NCBI RefSeq assembly: GCF_014642875.1
Contig: NZ_BMJC01000003.1
Span: 124,001 to 188,000 of the forward strand
Length of the DNA: 64,000 bases
From: Puia dinghuensis
GTDB taxonomy: Bacteria; Bacteroidota; Bacteroidia; Chitinophagales; Chitinophagaceae
Reading direction: 5' to 3'
Shown here: piece after piece, positions 44,572 through 53,300 of the stretch
How positions within the stretch are numbered: the stretch's first letter is position 1
How the letters are laid out: every line of letters starts with the position of its first letter
Made by a program: the position numbers and the translations under genes
Notes under the pieces: generated by a model
What the model saw: only the letters and a program-made list of their open reading frames with translations
What the model was told of the DNA's origin: nothing
Database searches by the model: none

Positions 44572-44600
44572 GTAACCTTTTTTCATCTTATTTATCCAAT
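44572..44600 (+). promoter_or_regulatory. ECF-type promoter for the sigma gene (self-regulation)
   Basis: -35 GTAACC (then TTTT), 17-bp spacer, -10 TCCAAT. The -10 box overlaps ATG 44599, so transcription would begin near ATG 44605, giving a leaderless sigma mRNA. The two -35 boxes form a 10-bp inverted repeat (AAAAGGTTAC / GTAACCTTTT). Confidence 0.6.
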
Positions 44601-45261
44601 GGCCATGATAGGTCAGTTAAATGCCATATCGAACCAGGCCCCGGACGAGCAACTAATCAAACAGATAGCTGCGGGTGAGAAAGAGCTTTTCGAGATTATT
44701 ATCCGGCGTTATAACCAACGGCTTTACCGGGTAGGCATGTCGGTGCTGGGCGATGACCAGGAGGTGGAAGAGGCGATGCAGGTAGCCTATATCAGCGCCT
44801 ACGAGCACCTACAGCAATTTGAATACCGCAGTGCATTTGGAACCTGGCTGACGAGAATTATGCTCAATCAATGTTATAAGGCCAGGCGCGATCATACCCG
44901 GATTCTACCTGTATCCCAGGACAGCGAAAATTTTATCAACATGAAAACGCCGGAAAATGTTATGGCCAGCAAGGAGTTGAGCCAGGCGCTGGAAAACGCG
45001 ATCGCGCAGCTGCCGGAAAAATATCGCCTTGTTTTCGTCTTAAGGGAGATCGAAGATCTTTCTGTCCGGGAAACGGCCGAGATAGCCGGCATTCAGCAAT
45101 CGAACGTAAAGGTGCGGCTCAACAGGGCGAAATCGATGCTGCGGGAAAGTCTCAACTCCTATATGAAGGAGTCGATCTACCAATTCCACCTTTCCCGGTG
45201 TGATAAGATGGTCAGCTTTGTGATGGATTATGTGGGCGGCAATGCGGGGAAGAACCTTTAA
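44599..45261 (+). CDS. RNA polymerase ECF sigma factor (no adjacent anti-sigma gene)
   Basis: A 220-residue ECF sigma. Region 2: ELFEIIIRRYNQRLYRVGMSVLGDDQEVEEAMQVAYISAYEHLQQF; region 4: QLPEKYRLVFVLREIEDLSVRETAEIAGIQQSNVKVRLNRAKSMLRESL. The C-terminal extension has a His-Cys pair (YQFHLSRCDKMVSFVM) that recalls anti-sigma zinc motifs, so activity may be self-controlled by metal or thiol redox. The promoter suggests ATG 44605 is used rather than 44599. The divergent DoxX-like gene is the likely target. The next gene, 28 bp downstream, encodes a cysteine-synthase-like enzyme. Confidence 0.93.
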   Translation: MAMIGQLNAISNQAPDEQLIKQIAAGEKELFEIIIRRYNQRLYRVGMSVLGDDQEVEEAMQVAYISAYEHLQQFEYRSAFGTWLTRIMLNQCYKARRDHTRILPVSQDSENFINMKTPENVMASKELSQALENAIAQLPEKYRLVFVLREIEDLSVRETAEIAGIQQSNVKVRLNRAKSMLRESLNSYMKESIYQFHLSRCDKMVSFVMDYVGGNAGKNL

Positions 45262-45289
45262 CTTCGGTGCGCTATTTAAACCAACCATT

Positions 45290-46204
45290 ATGCCTGCAAT
45301 TGGAAAAACACCGTTGATAAAACTCGAGCGGCTGTCGGAGCCGGGATGCGCCGATATCTATGTAAAGTATGAGGGGTCGAACCCCACCGGTAGCATGAAG
45401 GACCGGATGGCGCTGTCGATGATCGAAGGTGCGGAGCAACGGGGGCAGCTGAAGCCGGGGGGAAAAGTGGTGGAGTACACCGGTGGAAGCACGGGAAGCT
45501 CGCTGGCTATGGTTTGCGCCACGAAGGGATACCGGGCGCATTTTGTGTCCTCCGATGCTTTTTCCATGGAGAAATTGCTTACGATGAAGGCTTTTGGCGC
45601 TGACCTGGAGCTCTTCCCAAGCGAGAACGGCAAGATAACGGCCCGGCTCATCGACGATATGATCGAGCGGGCAAGGGAATTGAGCAAGCAGCCAAATGTT
45701 TTTTGGACCGACCAATTCAAAAACGTGGACAACCGCAATGCCTACCATGCCATGGCGAGAGAGATCATCGATGTGTTGGGTAAGGACATTGCGGAGTTTA
45801 TCCAGGGTGTAGGTACGGGAGGTTGTTTTTCGGGCAACGCCGAAGTATTGAAGGAGGAGGTACCCGGCATCCGCTGCATCCCCATCGAGCCGCTGGGTGT
45901 GCGCGCACTTTCCGGCGGTGATATTTCGGGGACGCACCGCCTGGAAGGCATCGGAACGGGATTCGTGCCGGCGATCTGCCGGTTGGACCTTGCCGATGAG
46001 ATCGTGGCCGTCTCCGACCAGGATGCCTATGCGACGGCACGGCGGCTGGCGCGGGAAGAGGGTATTTTCGGGGGCATCACTTCGGGCGCCAATGTATGGG
46101 CAGCCATGCAACGGGCCAGGGTCCTCGGAGCCGGGAAGAAGATCGTCACGATCATTTGTGACTCGGGGTTGAAATACCTGAATGGAGATCTTTATAGACA
46201 GTAG
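45290..46204 (+). CDS. PLP-dependent cysteine synthase family protein
   Basis: A 304-residue fold-type II PLP enzyme of the CysK/CBS group. The Schiff-base lysine is in NPTGSMKDR (Lys37), the substrate loop in EYTGGSTGSSLAMVCA and the phosphate-binding loop in GVGTGGCFSG. It lacks the CBS haem and regulatory domains. The frame is open to 45230, but MPAIGKTPLIKL is the family start. It is probably cotranscribed with the ECF sigma gene, linking that sigma to sulfur or thiol metabolism. Its last 53 bp overlap the convergent haloalkane dehalogenase. Confidence 0.9.
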   Translation: MPAIGKTPLIKLERLSEPGCADIYVKYEGSNPTGSMKDRMALSMIEGAEQRGQLKPGGKVVEYTGGSTGSSLAMVCATKGYRAHFVSSDAFSMEKLLTMKAFGADLELFPSENGKITARLIDDMIERARELSKQPNVFWTDQFKNVDNRNAYHAMAREIIDVLGKDIAEFIQGVGTGGCFSGNAEVLKEEVPGIRCIPIEPLGVRALSGGDISGTHRLEGIGTGFVPAICRLDLADEIVAVSDQDAYATARRLAREEGIFGGITSGANVWAAMQRARVLGAGKKIVTIICDSGLKYLNGDLYRQ

Positions 46205-47039
46205 TTATCCACGCTGCGATAGCCTCACCAATGGCATCCGGCGCATCTTCCTGCAGGTGGTGGTGGCCGTTAACCGTCACTTCCGTCTGGTTGGGCCAGG
46301 TGCGGCAAAACTCTCTTTCTTTTGCGGAGAGGGCGCCGGGACTGGATTCGATAAATAGTTTAGGGATCGGGCTGTGGGCCATAAAATCACCGTAATCATC
46401 GACAACCTTTACGACGTCGGCGGGTTCGCCTTCGATAGGCAACTGTCGCGCCCAGCTTAGCATGGGCCTCCGCCCTTCGCCAGGTTCCAAAAAGGGGCGG
46501 CGATACTCATCGTGTTCTTCTTTTGACAAGGGACGAAGTATGGATTTGGGCAGGTTGAATTCGATGAAAGAATTCTGCCGGAGCACCATGTCTTCGCCTT
46601 TTTCCGACCGCAGCGCCTGGAAGATCTGTTGGGCAGTGGGAGAAAGTTCGCTCCAGCTGCGGGTCTGGATAATGGCTTCCATGTATACGATGCCTTTTAC
46701 TGCACCGGGATGGCGGCGCGCCCAGTCGAAGCCCAGGGCGGAACCCCAGTCATGAACAACAAAGATGATGTCGCGTTTGACGTCGAGTGCGTCCAGCAGG
46801 GCATCGAGGTATTTCCGGTTTTCGAAGAAAGTATACCCATTGCTGTCGGGCAGCTTTTCAGAATCGCCCATGCCGATGAGATCGGGTGCGATGACGCGAC
46901 CCATCCCTTCTACATATGGAATGATGTTGCGCCAGATATACGATGAGGTGGGGTTGCCATGGAGAAAGACGATGGGGTCACCCTGGCCTGCTTCGACGTA
47001 GGCCATCTTAAGGCCGTTGATGATTTGAAATTGTTTCAT
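46152..47039 (-). CDS. Haloalkane dehalogenase (HLD-II, LinB/DhaA-like)
   Basis: A 295-residue alpha/beta hydrolase that would cleave carbon-halogen bonds to an alcohol and halide. The full HLD-II pentad is present: nucleophile Asp97 (VVHDWGSALG), base His260 (VNGHHHLQED), acid Glu121 (YMEAI), halide-binding Asn29 (HGNPTSSYIWRNI) and Trp98. DLIGMGDSEK, FDWARRHPG and FCRTWPNQTEVTVNG run parallel to LinB. Start 47039 is preferred to 47063, because a CAACTTTG -7-like box lies at 47061-47068. The substrate is untested; many HLDs outside polluted sites have unknown natural roles. Confidence 0.92.
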   Translation of the reverse strand: MKQFQIINGLKMAYVEAGQGDPIVFLHGNPTSSYIWRNIIPYVEGMGRVIAPDLIGMGDSEKLPDSNGYTFFENRKYLDALLDALDVKRDIIFVVHDWGSALGFDWARRHPGAVKGIVYMEAIIQTRSWSELSPTAQQIFQALRSEKGEDMVLRQNSFIEFNLPKSILRPLSKEEHDEYRRPFLEPGEGRRPMLSWARQLPIEGEPADVVKVVDDYGDFMAHSPIPKLFIESSPGALSAKEREFCRTWPNQTEVTVNGHHHLQEDAPDAIGEAIAAWITTVYKDLHSGISTPSHK

Positions 47040-47143
47040 AAAATGATTTGTTTGTCGATACAAAGTTGAGCAAAGGCGGGGCCGGGAAATAGTAAAAAAT
47101 CATTGATCTGGCGGAATTGGGGAAAAAGCGATAAATTTAATGC

Positions 47144-47485
47144 ATGGCCTATAATGAAAAATTAGCCGACAGGGTCCGGGCCCGCTTTGCGGGCCTTCGC
47201 AACGTCGAAGAGAAGAAGATGATGGGGGGGCTCACCTTTATGTACAACGGGAAAATGTGTGTGGGCATCATCAAGGACGACCTGATGTGCCGCATCGACC
47301 CGGCGCTGCACGAAGATTCCATCGCCAGGACGGGTTGCCGGACAATGGATTTTACGAACCGCCCGATGAGTGGTTTTATCATGGTCGACGAGCGGGGCAT
47401 GAAGACGCAAAAGGATTTCGACTACTGGATCGATCTTGCGCTCGATTTCAACAAAAAAGCAAAGCCTTCCAAGAAGAAGAAATAG
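47144..47485 (+). CDS. TfoX/Sxy N-terminal domain protein
   Basis: A 113-residue protein consisting of the TfoX N-terminal domain: KMMGGLTFMYNGKMCVGIIKDDLMCRI, GFIMVDERGMKTQKDFDYWIDLAL. A lysine-rich tail (KKAKPSKKKK) could bind nucleic acid. In gamma-proteobacteria TfoX controls competence; stand-alone N-domains are widespread with unknown function. It is convergent with the permease gene, 45 bp away. Confidence 0.9.
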   Translation: MAYNEKLADRVRARFAGLRNVEEKKMMGGLTFMYNGKMCVGIIKDDLMCRIDPALHEDSIARTGCRTMDFTNRPMSGFIMVDERGMKTQKDFDYWIDLALDFNKKAKPSKKKK

Positions 47486-47530
47486 GGGGCCGGCCTGGCT
47501 GCAGGGTGGCGGGACGCAAGTGACCCCGGC

Positions 47531-49978
47531 TTACTCGCTACGCAACGCCCTTACCGGGTTGGCGATAGCCGCTTTTATTGCCTGGAAGCTGACGGTTAGC
47601 CAGGCGATAGCAACGGCGATGAGGCCCGCCAGGGGGAAGAGCCACCAGCTGATGCTGATGCGATAGGCAAATCCCTCCAACCATTTATGCATTCCATACC
47701 AGGCCAGCGGCGAGGCGATGAGGATGGCAATGACGACGAGGCCGAGGAAGTCGCGGGACAACAGCAGGGTAATATTGGTCACCGAGGCGCCCAGCACTTT
47801 GCGGATGCCGATCTCGCGGGTACGTTGCTCAGCCGAAAAGACCGACAGGCCAAACAGCCCCAGGCAGGCGATGAGGATGGTGACGATGGTAAAATAGCGA
47901 ACAATCTCCCCCGTACGCTGATCTTTCTCATAATTCTGTTGAAAATCCTTATCAAGGAAGGAATAGGAAAATGGCACACTCGGGTTTATCTTTTTCCAGG
48001 TAGCGGCTACCTTTTTGATGACGCCGGCATAGTCGTTGGTGCCGAGGCTGGCGATAGCATAGACGTACCTATCCCACAAGGAAGTAGTGAATGCATAGGG
48101 CTTTATCGGGTTATACAGGCTCTCAAAATTAAAATCCTTCACCACGCCGATGATCTCCATTGAATTATGCAGGCGTGGGATGCCGGTGAAGGAAGTATAG
48201 ATCTTTCGCCCGATGGCCGTTTTGCGATCGTAGCCCAGTTGTCTTAGCGCCGTCTCATTCACGATGACGCTACCAGAGTCTGCATCGATGTTTTTCGAGA
48301 AAGTCCGGCCTTCGAGCAGCGTAAGCCCCAGCGTTTGGAAATAATCACCTTCCACAGCATTAAGGTTGAAATCTATCTGGTCTTTGGAAGTCTTACCTTC
48401 CGCATAAAAGACCATGTCATTGACGCTCGTAATGCCCGGATACGTTTCCCCACAAGTGACGGAACGGACAGCTGAAATATTTGCCAGTTCGTTCTTCAGG
48501 GCCGTGTAGTTTGCCGCGGCCTCCTTGCTTTGTAAGGGGAGAACGATCTGCTGCTCCTTATTAAAACCCAGCGGCTGGGTGTTGAGGTAATTCAATTGCC
48601 GGGCGATGATGATGGCGCCGGACACCAGGCAGATGGAGATGGTAAACTGGAAGACGATCAATCCCTTCCGGATGGTGAGGGCGGAGAAGTTGTTGAGCAG
48701 CTTTCCCTTCAGTACGGCGATGGGGCGAAACGAAGACAGGTAGAAAGCAGGATAGAGTCCGGCCAGGATGCCAGTGACCAGCGTCAGCCCGGCGACCCAT
48801 GCCCAGATGCGGGGTTCATCAAACAGTTGTAGCTGTTTTTGCACCACGGTATTGAAAAGCGGCAGGAGCAGCCAGGTGAGCGCCAGCGCGAGCAACAGGG
48901 CAAGAATGCTCAACCCGATGGATTCACCCAGAAACTGATAGACGAGCGATCGCCTTTCCGCCCCCATGACCTTGCGGACGCCGACCTCTTTTGCTCTTTT
49001 CCCCGACCGGGCGGTGGAAAGGTTCATAAAGTTGATGCATGCGATGAGTAAGATGAAAGCAGCGATGCTGCCCAGGATATAGAGCGTAGTCACATTGCCG
49101 TTGGGAGCGATCTCGTCGTCCAGCTGTGAATACAAATAGATGCGGGTGAGGGGTTGGAGAAAGAAATACCGCGAGATGCCTACTTCTTTCAACTCGGTGC
49201 CGCCGCGTTTGCCGATGGCGGCGTTGATCTTTTTTTCAAAGCTGGTGGGGTCTACTGCTTTCTTTAGCCGGATATACGTGTGAAAGATGCTGCCGGCCAC
49301 CCAGTTGGTCTGATTATCCACCCAGGCGCCGCCGACATCGCTGTTATGCATAGATAAAAAGAAATGGGCGGGGATATGGGATTTGAGGCCTTTATCCCGG
49401 AATACCCCTCTTACCGTATAGTCGAAATTGCCAAAACGTAACCCGATGGTCACCGGCCGGCCCACCGGGTTCTCGTTGCCAAACAGCCGCTGCGCCACTG
49501 TTTCAGAGAGAACGACGCTGTTCGGGACATCGAGGGCGGTAGGGGCATCGCCGTACTTGAAGTCATAGGTGAAGACACGAAAGAAGGTGGAATCGACGTA
49601 ATAGGCATTGGATTCGTAGAACTGTTTGCGGCTGTCGCCCTGCCCGGCCGTGAGCAGCATGTTGTCTATCTCGGGGAATTTAAGCAGCCGGGTAGTAACG
49701 GCTACTTCCGGCAGATCGGTTTTCAGTGCCCAGGCGAGAGCCGGAGGCGCGGCGGCCCAGCCTCTTTGCTTTTGTCCGGCCAATGTGGCGACGGTTGGGA
49801 CGCGGTAGATGAGGTCAGCATCCTTATTTTGCTGGTCGTAGCCCGATTCGCTGAAGATGAAGAACATGATCAGCAGGCAGGTGGTGAGCCCGATAGCGAG
49901 GCCAAAAATATTGATAAAGGAGAAAACCTTGTTGCGGGCAAGGCTTCTGAGGGCGACTTTGAGGTAGTTGTACAGCAT
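47531..49978 (-). CDS. FtsX/MacB-type ABC transporter permease (double module)
   Basis: An 815-residue permease with eight predicted helices in two FtsX modules. The N-terminal helix and MacB periplasmic core are at MLYNYLKVALRSLARNKVFSFINIFGLAIGLTTCLLIMFF. FtsX signatures recur (KEVGVRKVMGAERRSLVYQFLGES; REIGIRKVLGASVTNITLLLSRDF). No ATPase gene is adjacent, so the partner is encoded elsewhere. Such MacB-like proteins in Bacteroidota often export peptides or antimicrobials. Start 49978 matches the family N-terminus, although the frame is open to 50104. Confidence 0.92.
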   Translation of the reverse strand: MLYNYLKVALRSLARNKVFSFINIFGLAIGLTTCLLIMFFIFSESGYDQQNKDADLIYRVPTVATLAGQKQRGWAAAPPALAWALKTDLPEVAVTTRLLKFPEIDNMLLTAGQGDSRKQFYESNAYYVDSTFFRVFTYDFKYGDAPTALDVPNSVVLSETVAQRLFGNENPVGRPVTIGLRFGNFDYTVRGVFRDKGLKSHIPAHFFLSMHNSDVGGAWVDNQTNWVAGSIFHTYIRLKKAVDPTSFEKKINAAIGKRGGTELKEVGISRYFFLQPLTRIYLYSQLDDEIAPNGNVTTLYILGSIAAFILLIACINFMNLSTARSGKRAKEVGVRKVMGAERRSLVYQFLGESIGLSILALLLALALTWLLLPLFNTVVQKQLQLFDEPRIWAWVAGLTLVTGILAGLYPAFYLSSFRPIAVLKGKLLNNFSALTIRKGLIVFQFTISICLVSGAIIIARQLNYLNTQPLGFNKEQQIVLPLQSKEAAANYTALKNELANISAVRSVTCGETYPGITSVNDMVFYAEGKTSKDQIDFNLNAVEGDYFQTLGLTLLEGRTFSKNIDADSGSVIVNETALRQLGYDRKTAIGRKIYTSFTGIPRLHNSMEIIGVVKDFNFESLYNPIKPYAFTTSLWDRYVYAIASLGTNDYAGVIKKVAATWKKINPSVPFSYSFLDKDFQQNYEKDQRTGEIVRYFTIVTILIACLGLFGLSVFSAEQRTREIGIRKVLGASVTNITLLLSRDFLGLVVIAILIASPLAWYGMHKWLEGFAYRISISWWLFPLAGLIAVAIAWLTVSFQAIKAAIANPVRALRSE

Positions 49979-50290
49979 GATCAAGGGAAACCTAAAAATA
50001 TGCCAATGCCATAGCCAGCTGGTTATCAAACGCTTGCCATTTTGCGCGTAATCGGACCCGTTCGGAAGCGATACAGCAATTGTCCGATGTCGTGGTTTTA
50101 CCACGTAAAAGCACTTATGAGGGGCGGAAAACGGATATTATCTTTGTTCGATTAAGTTGTCGCCACCGTGAATGAAAAACCCATTCACCGAGTCCACGGC
50201 GGGCCTACAATTCTCCACTACTCTATGCTTAACCCTCACACGCAGTAATCCATACCTGGGACCGGCATTGTTTTACGTAAACTTAAAACG
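49979..50290. other. 312-bp divergent intergenic region
   Basis: No gene or RNA is recognisable. A TATCTTTG box (50139-50146) matches the Bacteroidota -7 consensus in the plus direction, which would leave a leader of about 140 nt before the lytic transglycosylase. No strong hairpin was seen. Confidence 0.4.
50139..50146 (+). promoter_or_regulatory. Bacteroidota -7 box (TATCTTTG)
   Basis: An exact TAnnTTTG match upstream of the lytic transglycosylase; the implied leader of about 140 nt is long for this group. Confidence 0.35.
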
Positions 50291-51175
50291 ATGTTGAAGT
50301 CGAAAGTGCCCTTTATTTGTACGCTGGCGTTTGTCATGGCCATGCCATCTGACGCCAATTCCGGTCGACCGGTTTCTGAACCAACAGAACCCCCGACCCA
50401 ATCCACATCATCATCAACCCCCCAAACGATGGTTGCTTTTTCATCCCCTCAAGAGCAGGAGATGAGATTCGTGCATGCCTATATCCGGGAGAATGATGAG
50501 TCCCTTCTTGCTGTAAAGCAACGAAGCAAGCGTCCTTTTCACATCATCGAATCCGTGCTACAGCATTATGGCCTGCCGGTGGAGTTGAAATACCTGGCCG
50601 TAATAGAGTCCGATCTAAAGACAACGGCTGTCTCCAGGGTCGGCGCAAAAGGTCCCTGGCAGCTGATGGCGGGTACGGCCCATGACCTTGGGCTGAAAGT
50701 CGACAGTACGGCCGACGAACGGACCAACTTTTACAAGAGTACGAAGGCTGCTGCTTTGTACCTGCGCGATCTGCATAATACGTTTAAGGACTGGCTGCTG
50801 GTGCTGGCAGCTTATAATGCCGGTCCGCTCCCGGTCTTCAAGGCAATCCGCCGGGCAAACAGCAATGACTACCGGCAGCTGGAGCGTTATCTGCCCGCCG
50901 AGTCGAGACAGCATGTACGGAGGTTTCTTGCCACCGCCTATTATTTTGATGTAATGATGGATGACGGCATGCAGGTAGCACAGCGTGCGCCTATAACGCG
51001 GCACCCCGGCCCTGCAAAGGATGTCAAGATGAAGCCAGTCCCTGTCATGACGACTACCGGTGTAGCTGTCGCCGGGCCTGGCGAAGTGACTGTGCAGGTG
51101 AACGGTGGCGGCTTTCCTGGTCGTGCAGTGTTGCTTGGCGTGCTGCAGCGCAGGCGGGACGGCCTTGCAGCTTAG
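50291..51175 (+). CDS. Lytic transglycosylase (SLT/MltD-like)
   Basis: A 294-residue exported murein transglycosylase. It has a signal-like N-terminus (VPFICTLAFVMAMPSDANS), a Ser/Thr/Pro linker, then an SLT domain with catalytic Glu106 in YLAVIESDLK, SRVGAKGPWQLMAGTAHDLGL and LVLAAYNAGP. The distal part (YYFDVMMDDGM and beyond) is of low complexity and lacks a LysM repeat. It cleaves the MurNAc-GlcNAc bond. Its stop overlaps the convergent LytTR regulator by 4 bp. Confidence 0.9.
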   Translation: MLKSKVPFICTLAFVMAMPSDANSGRPVSEPTEPPTQSTSSSTPQTMVAFSSPQEQEMRFVHAYIRENDESLLAVKQRSKRPFHIIESVLQHYGLPVELKYLAVIESDLKTTAVSRVGAKGPWQLMAGTAHDLGLKVDSTADERTNFYKSTKAAALYLRDLHNTFKDWLLVLAAYNAGPLPVFKAIRRANSNDYRQLERYLPAESRQHVRRFLATAYYFDVMMDDGMQVAQRAPITRHPGPAKDVKMKPVPVMTTTGVAVAGPGEVTVQVNGGGFPGRAVLLGVLQRRRDGLAA

Positions 51176-51909
51176 GCTTGTTGCGCCAATGCTTTCATCA
51201 CATTATTCTTGAACAATTTGCCGATGGGTATCTCGGTACTGCCTATTCCGATGACCTCGCCGGTGAACGACCGGATCTTCGATCTTGACACGATGTAAGA
51301 ACGATGGGTTCGGATAAAGGCGGCTTCGGGCAACATGGCTTCCACGGCAGCCATCGAATTCTTGGTGATGATGGCGCCTTTGTCGGTGATGATGCGGATA
51401 TAGTTTTTCATCCCTTCGATATATATGATCTCATCGAGCATGACCTTTACCATTTTCCTATCGGTGCGAAAGTAAAAATAGGACTCCGGTTTTTCTTCCT
51501 GCTTTGCCGGCGGAGGGGCAGCGGGTTGTGGGGTCACGCCGATCTGCAGCGCCGCCTTGTTTATCGCCTTCAAGAATCGTTCGAACTGGATCGGCTTTAA
51601 CAGGTAGTCCACCACGTCCAGATCGTAGCCTTCCAGGGCGTACTCCGGATAGGCGGTGGTGAGGATCATTTTTGGCGGGTGTTGCAGGATCTTTATAAAC
51701 TCCGTACCGAGGAGTTCCGGCATTTGGATATCGACAAACGCCAGTTCGATCTCCTGTTGCTGGACGATGGTCATCGCCTGGATGGCGTTCTCGCATTCGG
51801 CCACCAGCTGCAGGGATGGGACGCGGGCGATGAAACGGCTGATCACTTCTCTTGCGAGGGGCTCGTCGTCTACGACCAGGCATTTGATCTTTTTAACCGG
51901 CTTATCCAT
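51172..51909 (-). CDS. LytTR family response regulator
   Basis: A 245-residue regulator: receiver domain (VVDDEPLAR, phospho-acceptor Asp60 in FVDIQMPE, Lys in YLLKPI), a proline-rich linker, then a LytTR DNA-binding domain (YFYFRTDRKMVKVMLDEIIYIEGMKNYIRI, FIRTHRSYIVSRSKI). Start MDKPVKKIKC overlaps the upstream kinase stop by 8 bp; an in-frame ATG at 51945 lies inside that kinase. It is coupled to the LytS-type kinase. Confidence 0.95.
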   Translation of the reverse strand: MDKPVKKIKCLVVDDEPLAREVISRFIARVPSLQLVAECENAIQAMTIVQQQEIELAFVDIQMPELLGTEFIKILQHPPKMILTTAYPEYALEGYDLDVVDYLLKPIQFERFLKAINKAALQIGVTPQPAAPPPAKQEEKPESYFYFRTDRKMVKVMLDEIIYIEGMKNYIRIITDKGAIITKNSMAAVEAMLPEAAFIRTHRSYIVSRSKIRSFTGEVIGIGSTEIPIGKLFKNNVMKALAQQA

Positions 51910-53095
51910 TGGCGGCATAATTGGATTGGGCGGACCGGGCTCCATCCGGGTTACTGGTTTGTAATTCTACCTTAAAATTTACGATAAAAAGGTCTTGTTC
52001 GGAAATAATGCTCAGTTCGTGTTTGTTCGGGTATAGCAGCTGCAGCCGTTTTCTTACGTTGCTGAGGCCGATGCCTTCCGTAAAGTTATCACCTCCTTCA
52101 CCTGTGGGCCGGCCATTGATCAATTTCACGAATAACCAGTCGTCCTTCAATTCAGCATCTATGCGGATCCAGGGTTGTTCGATCACCCTGCTGGTGCCAT
52201 GTTTGAAACAATTCTCCACCAGCGGCAGCAGCAACAGGGGGGCGATGGTATAATGATCGCTATCTACGGGGAGATGAGCCGTAAGATCGAGATGGGTATA
52301 CCTGATCTTTTCCAGCGAGATATAATCCTCGATGAGTCGGAACTCCTGGAACAACGGGACGAGCGGCCGGTCGCAGTCATAGAGGATATAACGCAGGAGG
52401 GCCGACAGTTTCAGGAGCATCCCGGAGGCCAGAGGAGAGGTATTCTCGGTGATGCTGTAGATGTTATTGAGCGTATTGAACAGGAAATGGGGGTGCAGCT
52501 GGGCTTTGAGGGATTGCAGTTCGGCATCGAGTTTCTCCTTTTGCAGGATGTTGTTGCGGTATTCTTTCTCGTACCAGTGTTTCATCAGTTTGATAGCAGC
52601 AGCGAAACCGGCTACGTTGAGGCATGCCTGTAAGCCAAAGAAGAAGCTGTATGGTATTTGTTTGAGCCACGGGTCGTAGGTGGGTGCGGGGAGTTTGATC
52701 TTGATGCCGCCCATGACGACGGTGGGTTCGGTGCGGTGCATGACATACCGATCGAAGGAAGGGAAAAGCAGATCGTAGGAAGCCGCGGCGATGAACCCGG
52801 CCAGGATGCTAAGGATGATTATCCAGAGAAAGCCGGCGGGATATCTTGAGTGCAAAATATACCGGGGGATCACGAAATACAGTAAGGCATAGACAATAAC
52901 CAATTGGCCCGGGAGATATAATATAGGTTGCAGCAAATGTTCGTTTATGGATCCATGGGAGACCTCGATGCTGAACAAGGGCCGGACGCCCATCCCCACC
53001 AGGCCCATGCCAAAGAGCGCCACGACCCAGAAGACAAGATGTCTCGCCAGCCGGTACTTTCTCTCATTAGAAAATATAAAGGGAAGCTTTTGCAT
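51902..53095 (-). CDS. LytS-type sensor histidine kinase (His_kinase family)
   Basis: A 397-residue membrane kinase with four N-terminal hydrophobic helices (VFWVVALFGMGLVGMG, ILYLPGQLVIVYALLYFV, FLWIIILSILAGFIAAASY, FFFGLQACLNVAGFAAAI), a coiled-coil linker, the phospho-acceptor HPHFLFNTLNNIYSI (His203) and a HATPase domain (LPLVENCFKHGTS, GIGLSNVRKRLQLLY). It forms a coupled pair with the LytTR regulator. The signal is unknown; the neighbouring outer-membrane barrel gene is divergent and may be regulated. Confidence 0.94.
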   Translation of the reverse strand: MQKLPFIFSNERKYRLARHLVFWVVALFGMGLVGMGVRPLFSIEVSHGSINEHLLQPILYLPGQLVIVYALLYFVIPRYILHSRYPAGFLWIIILSILAGFIAAASYDLLFPSFDRYVMHRTEPTVVMGGIKIKLPAPTYDPWLKQIPYSFFFGLQACLNVAGFAAAIKLMKHWYEKEYRNNILQKEKLDAELQSLKAQLHPHFLFNTLNNIYSITENTSPLASGMLLKLSALLRYILYDCDRPLVPLFQEFRLIEDYISLEKIRYTHLDLTAHLPVDSDHYTIAPLLLLPLVENCFKHGTSRVIEQPWIRIDAELKDDWLFVKLINGRPTGEGGDNFTEGIGLSNVRKRLQLLYPNKHELSIISEQDLFIVNFKVELQTSNPDGARSAQSNYAANG

Positions 53096-53300
53096 ACCTG
53101 AAATTAGCGCTTCCTTGCATTGACGGTGACTTTTTTCCTTCTATTTACACCAGGGTTGTTGTTTTGGGGACGAAGTGCTTTTGTCACCGACGGGAGCGGC
53201 TGGCATCCCTTGTTACGGAGTATTTATACTGGTGCGGTGCTTCCGTGTAATAAGATGATGGCCAATGAGAATAATGCCAAGTTTTGAAGAAAAAACTGGC

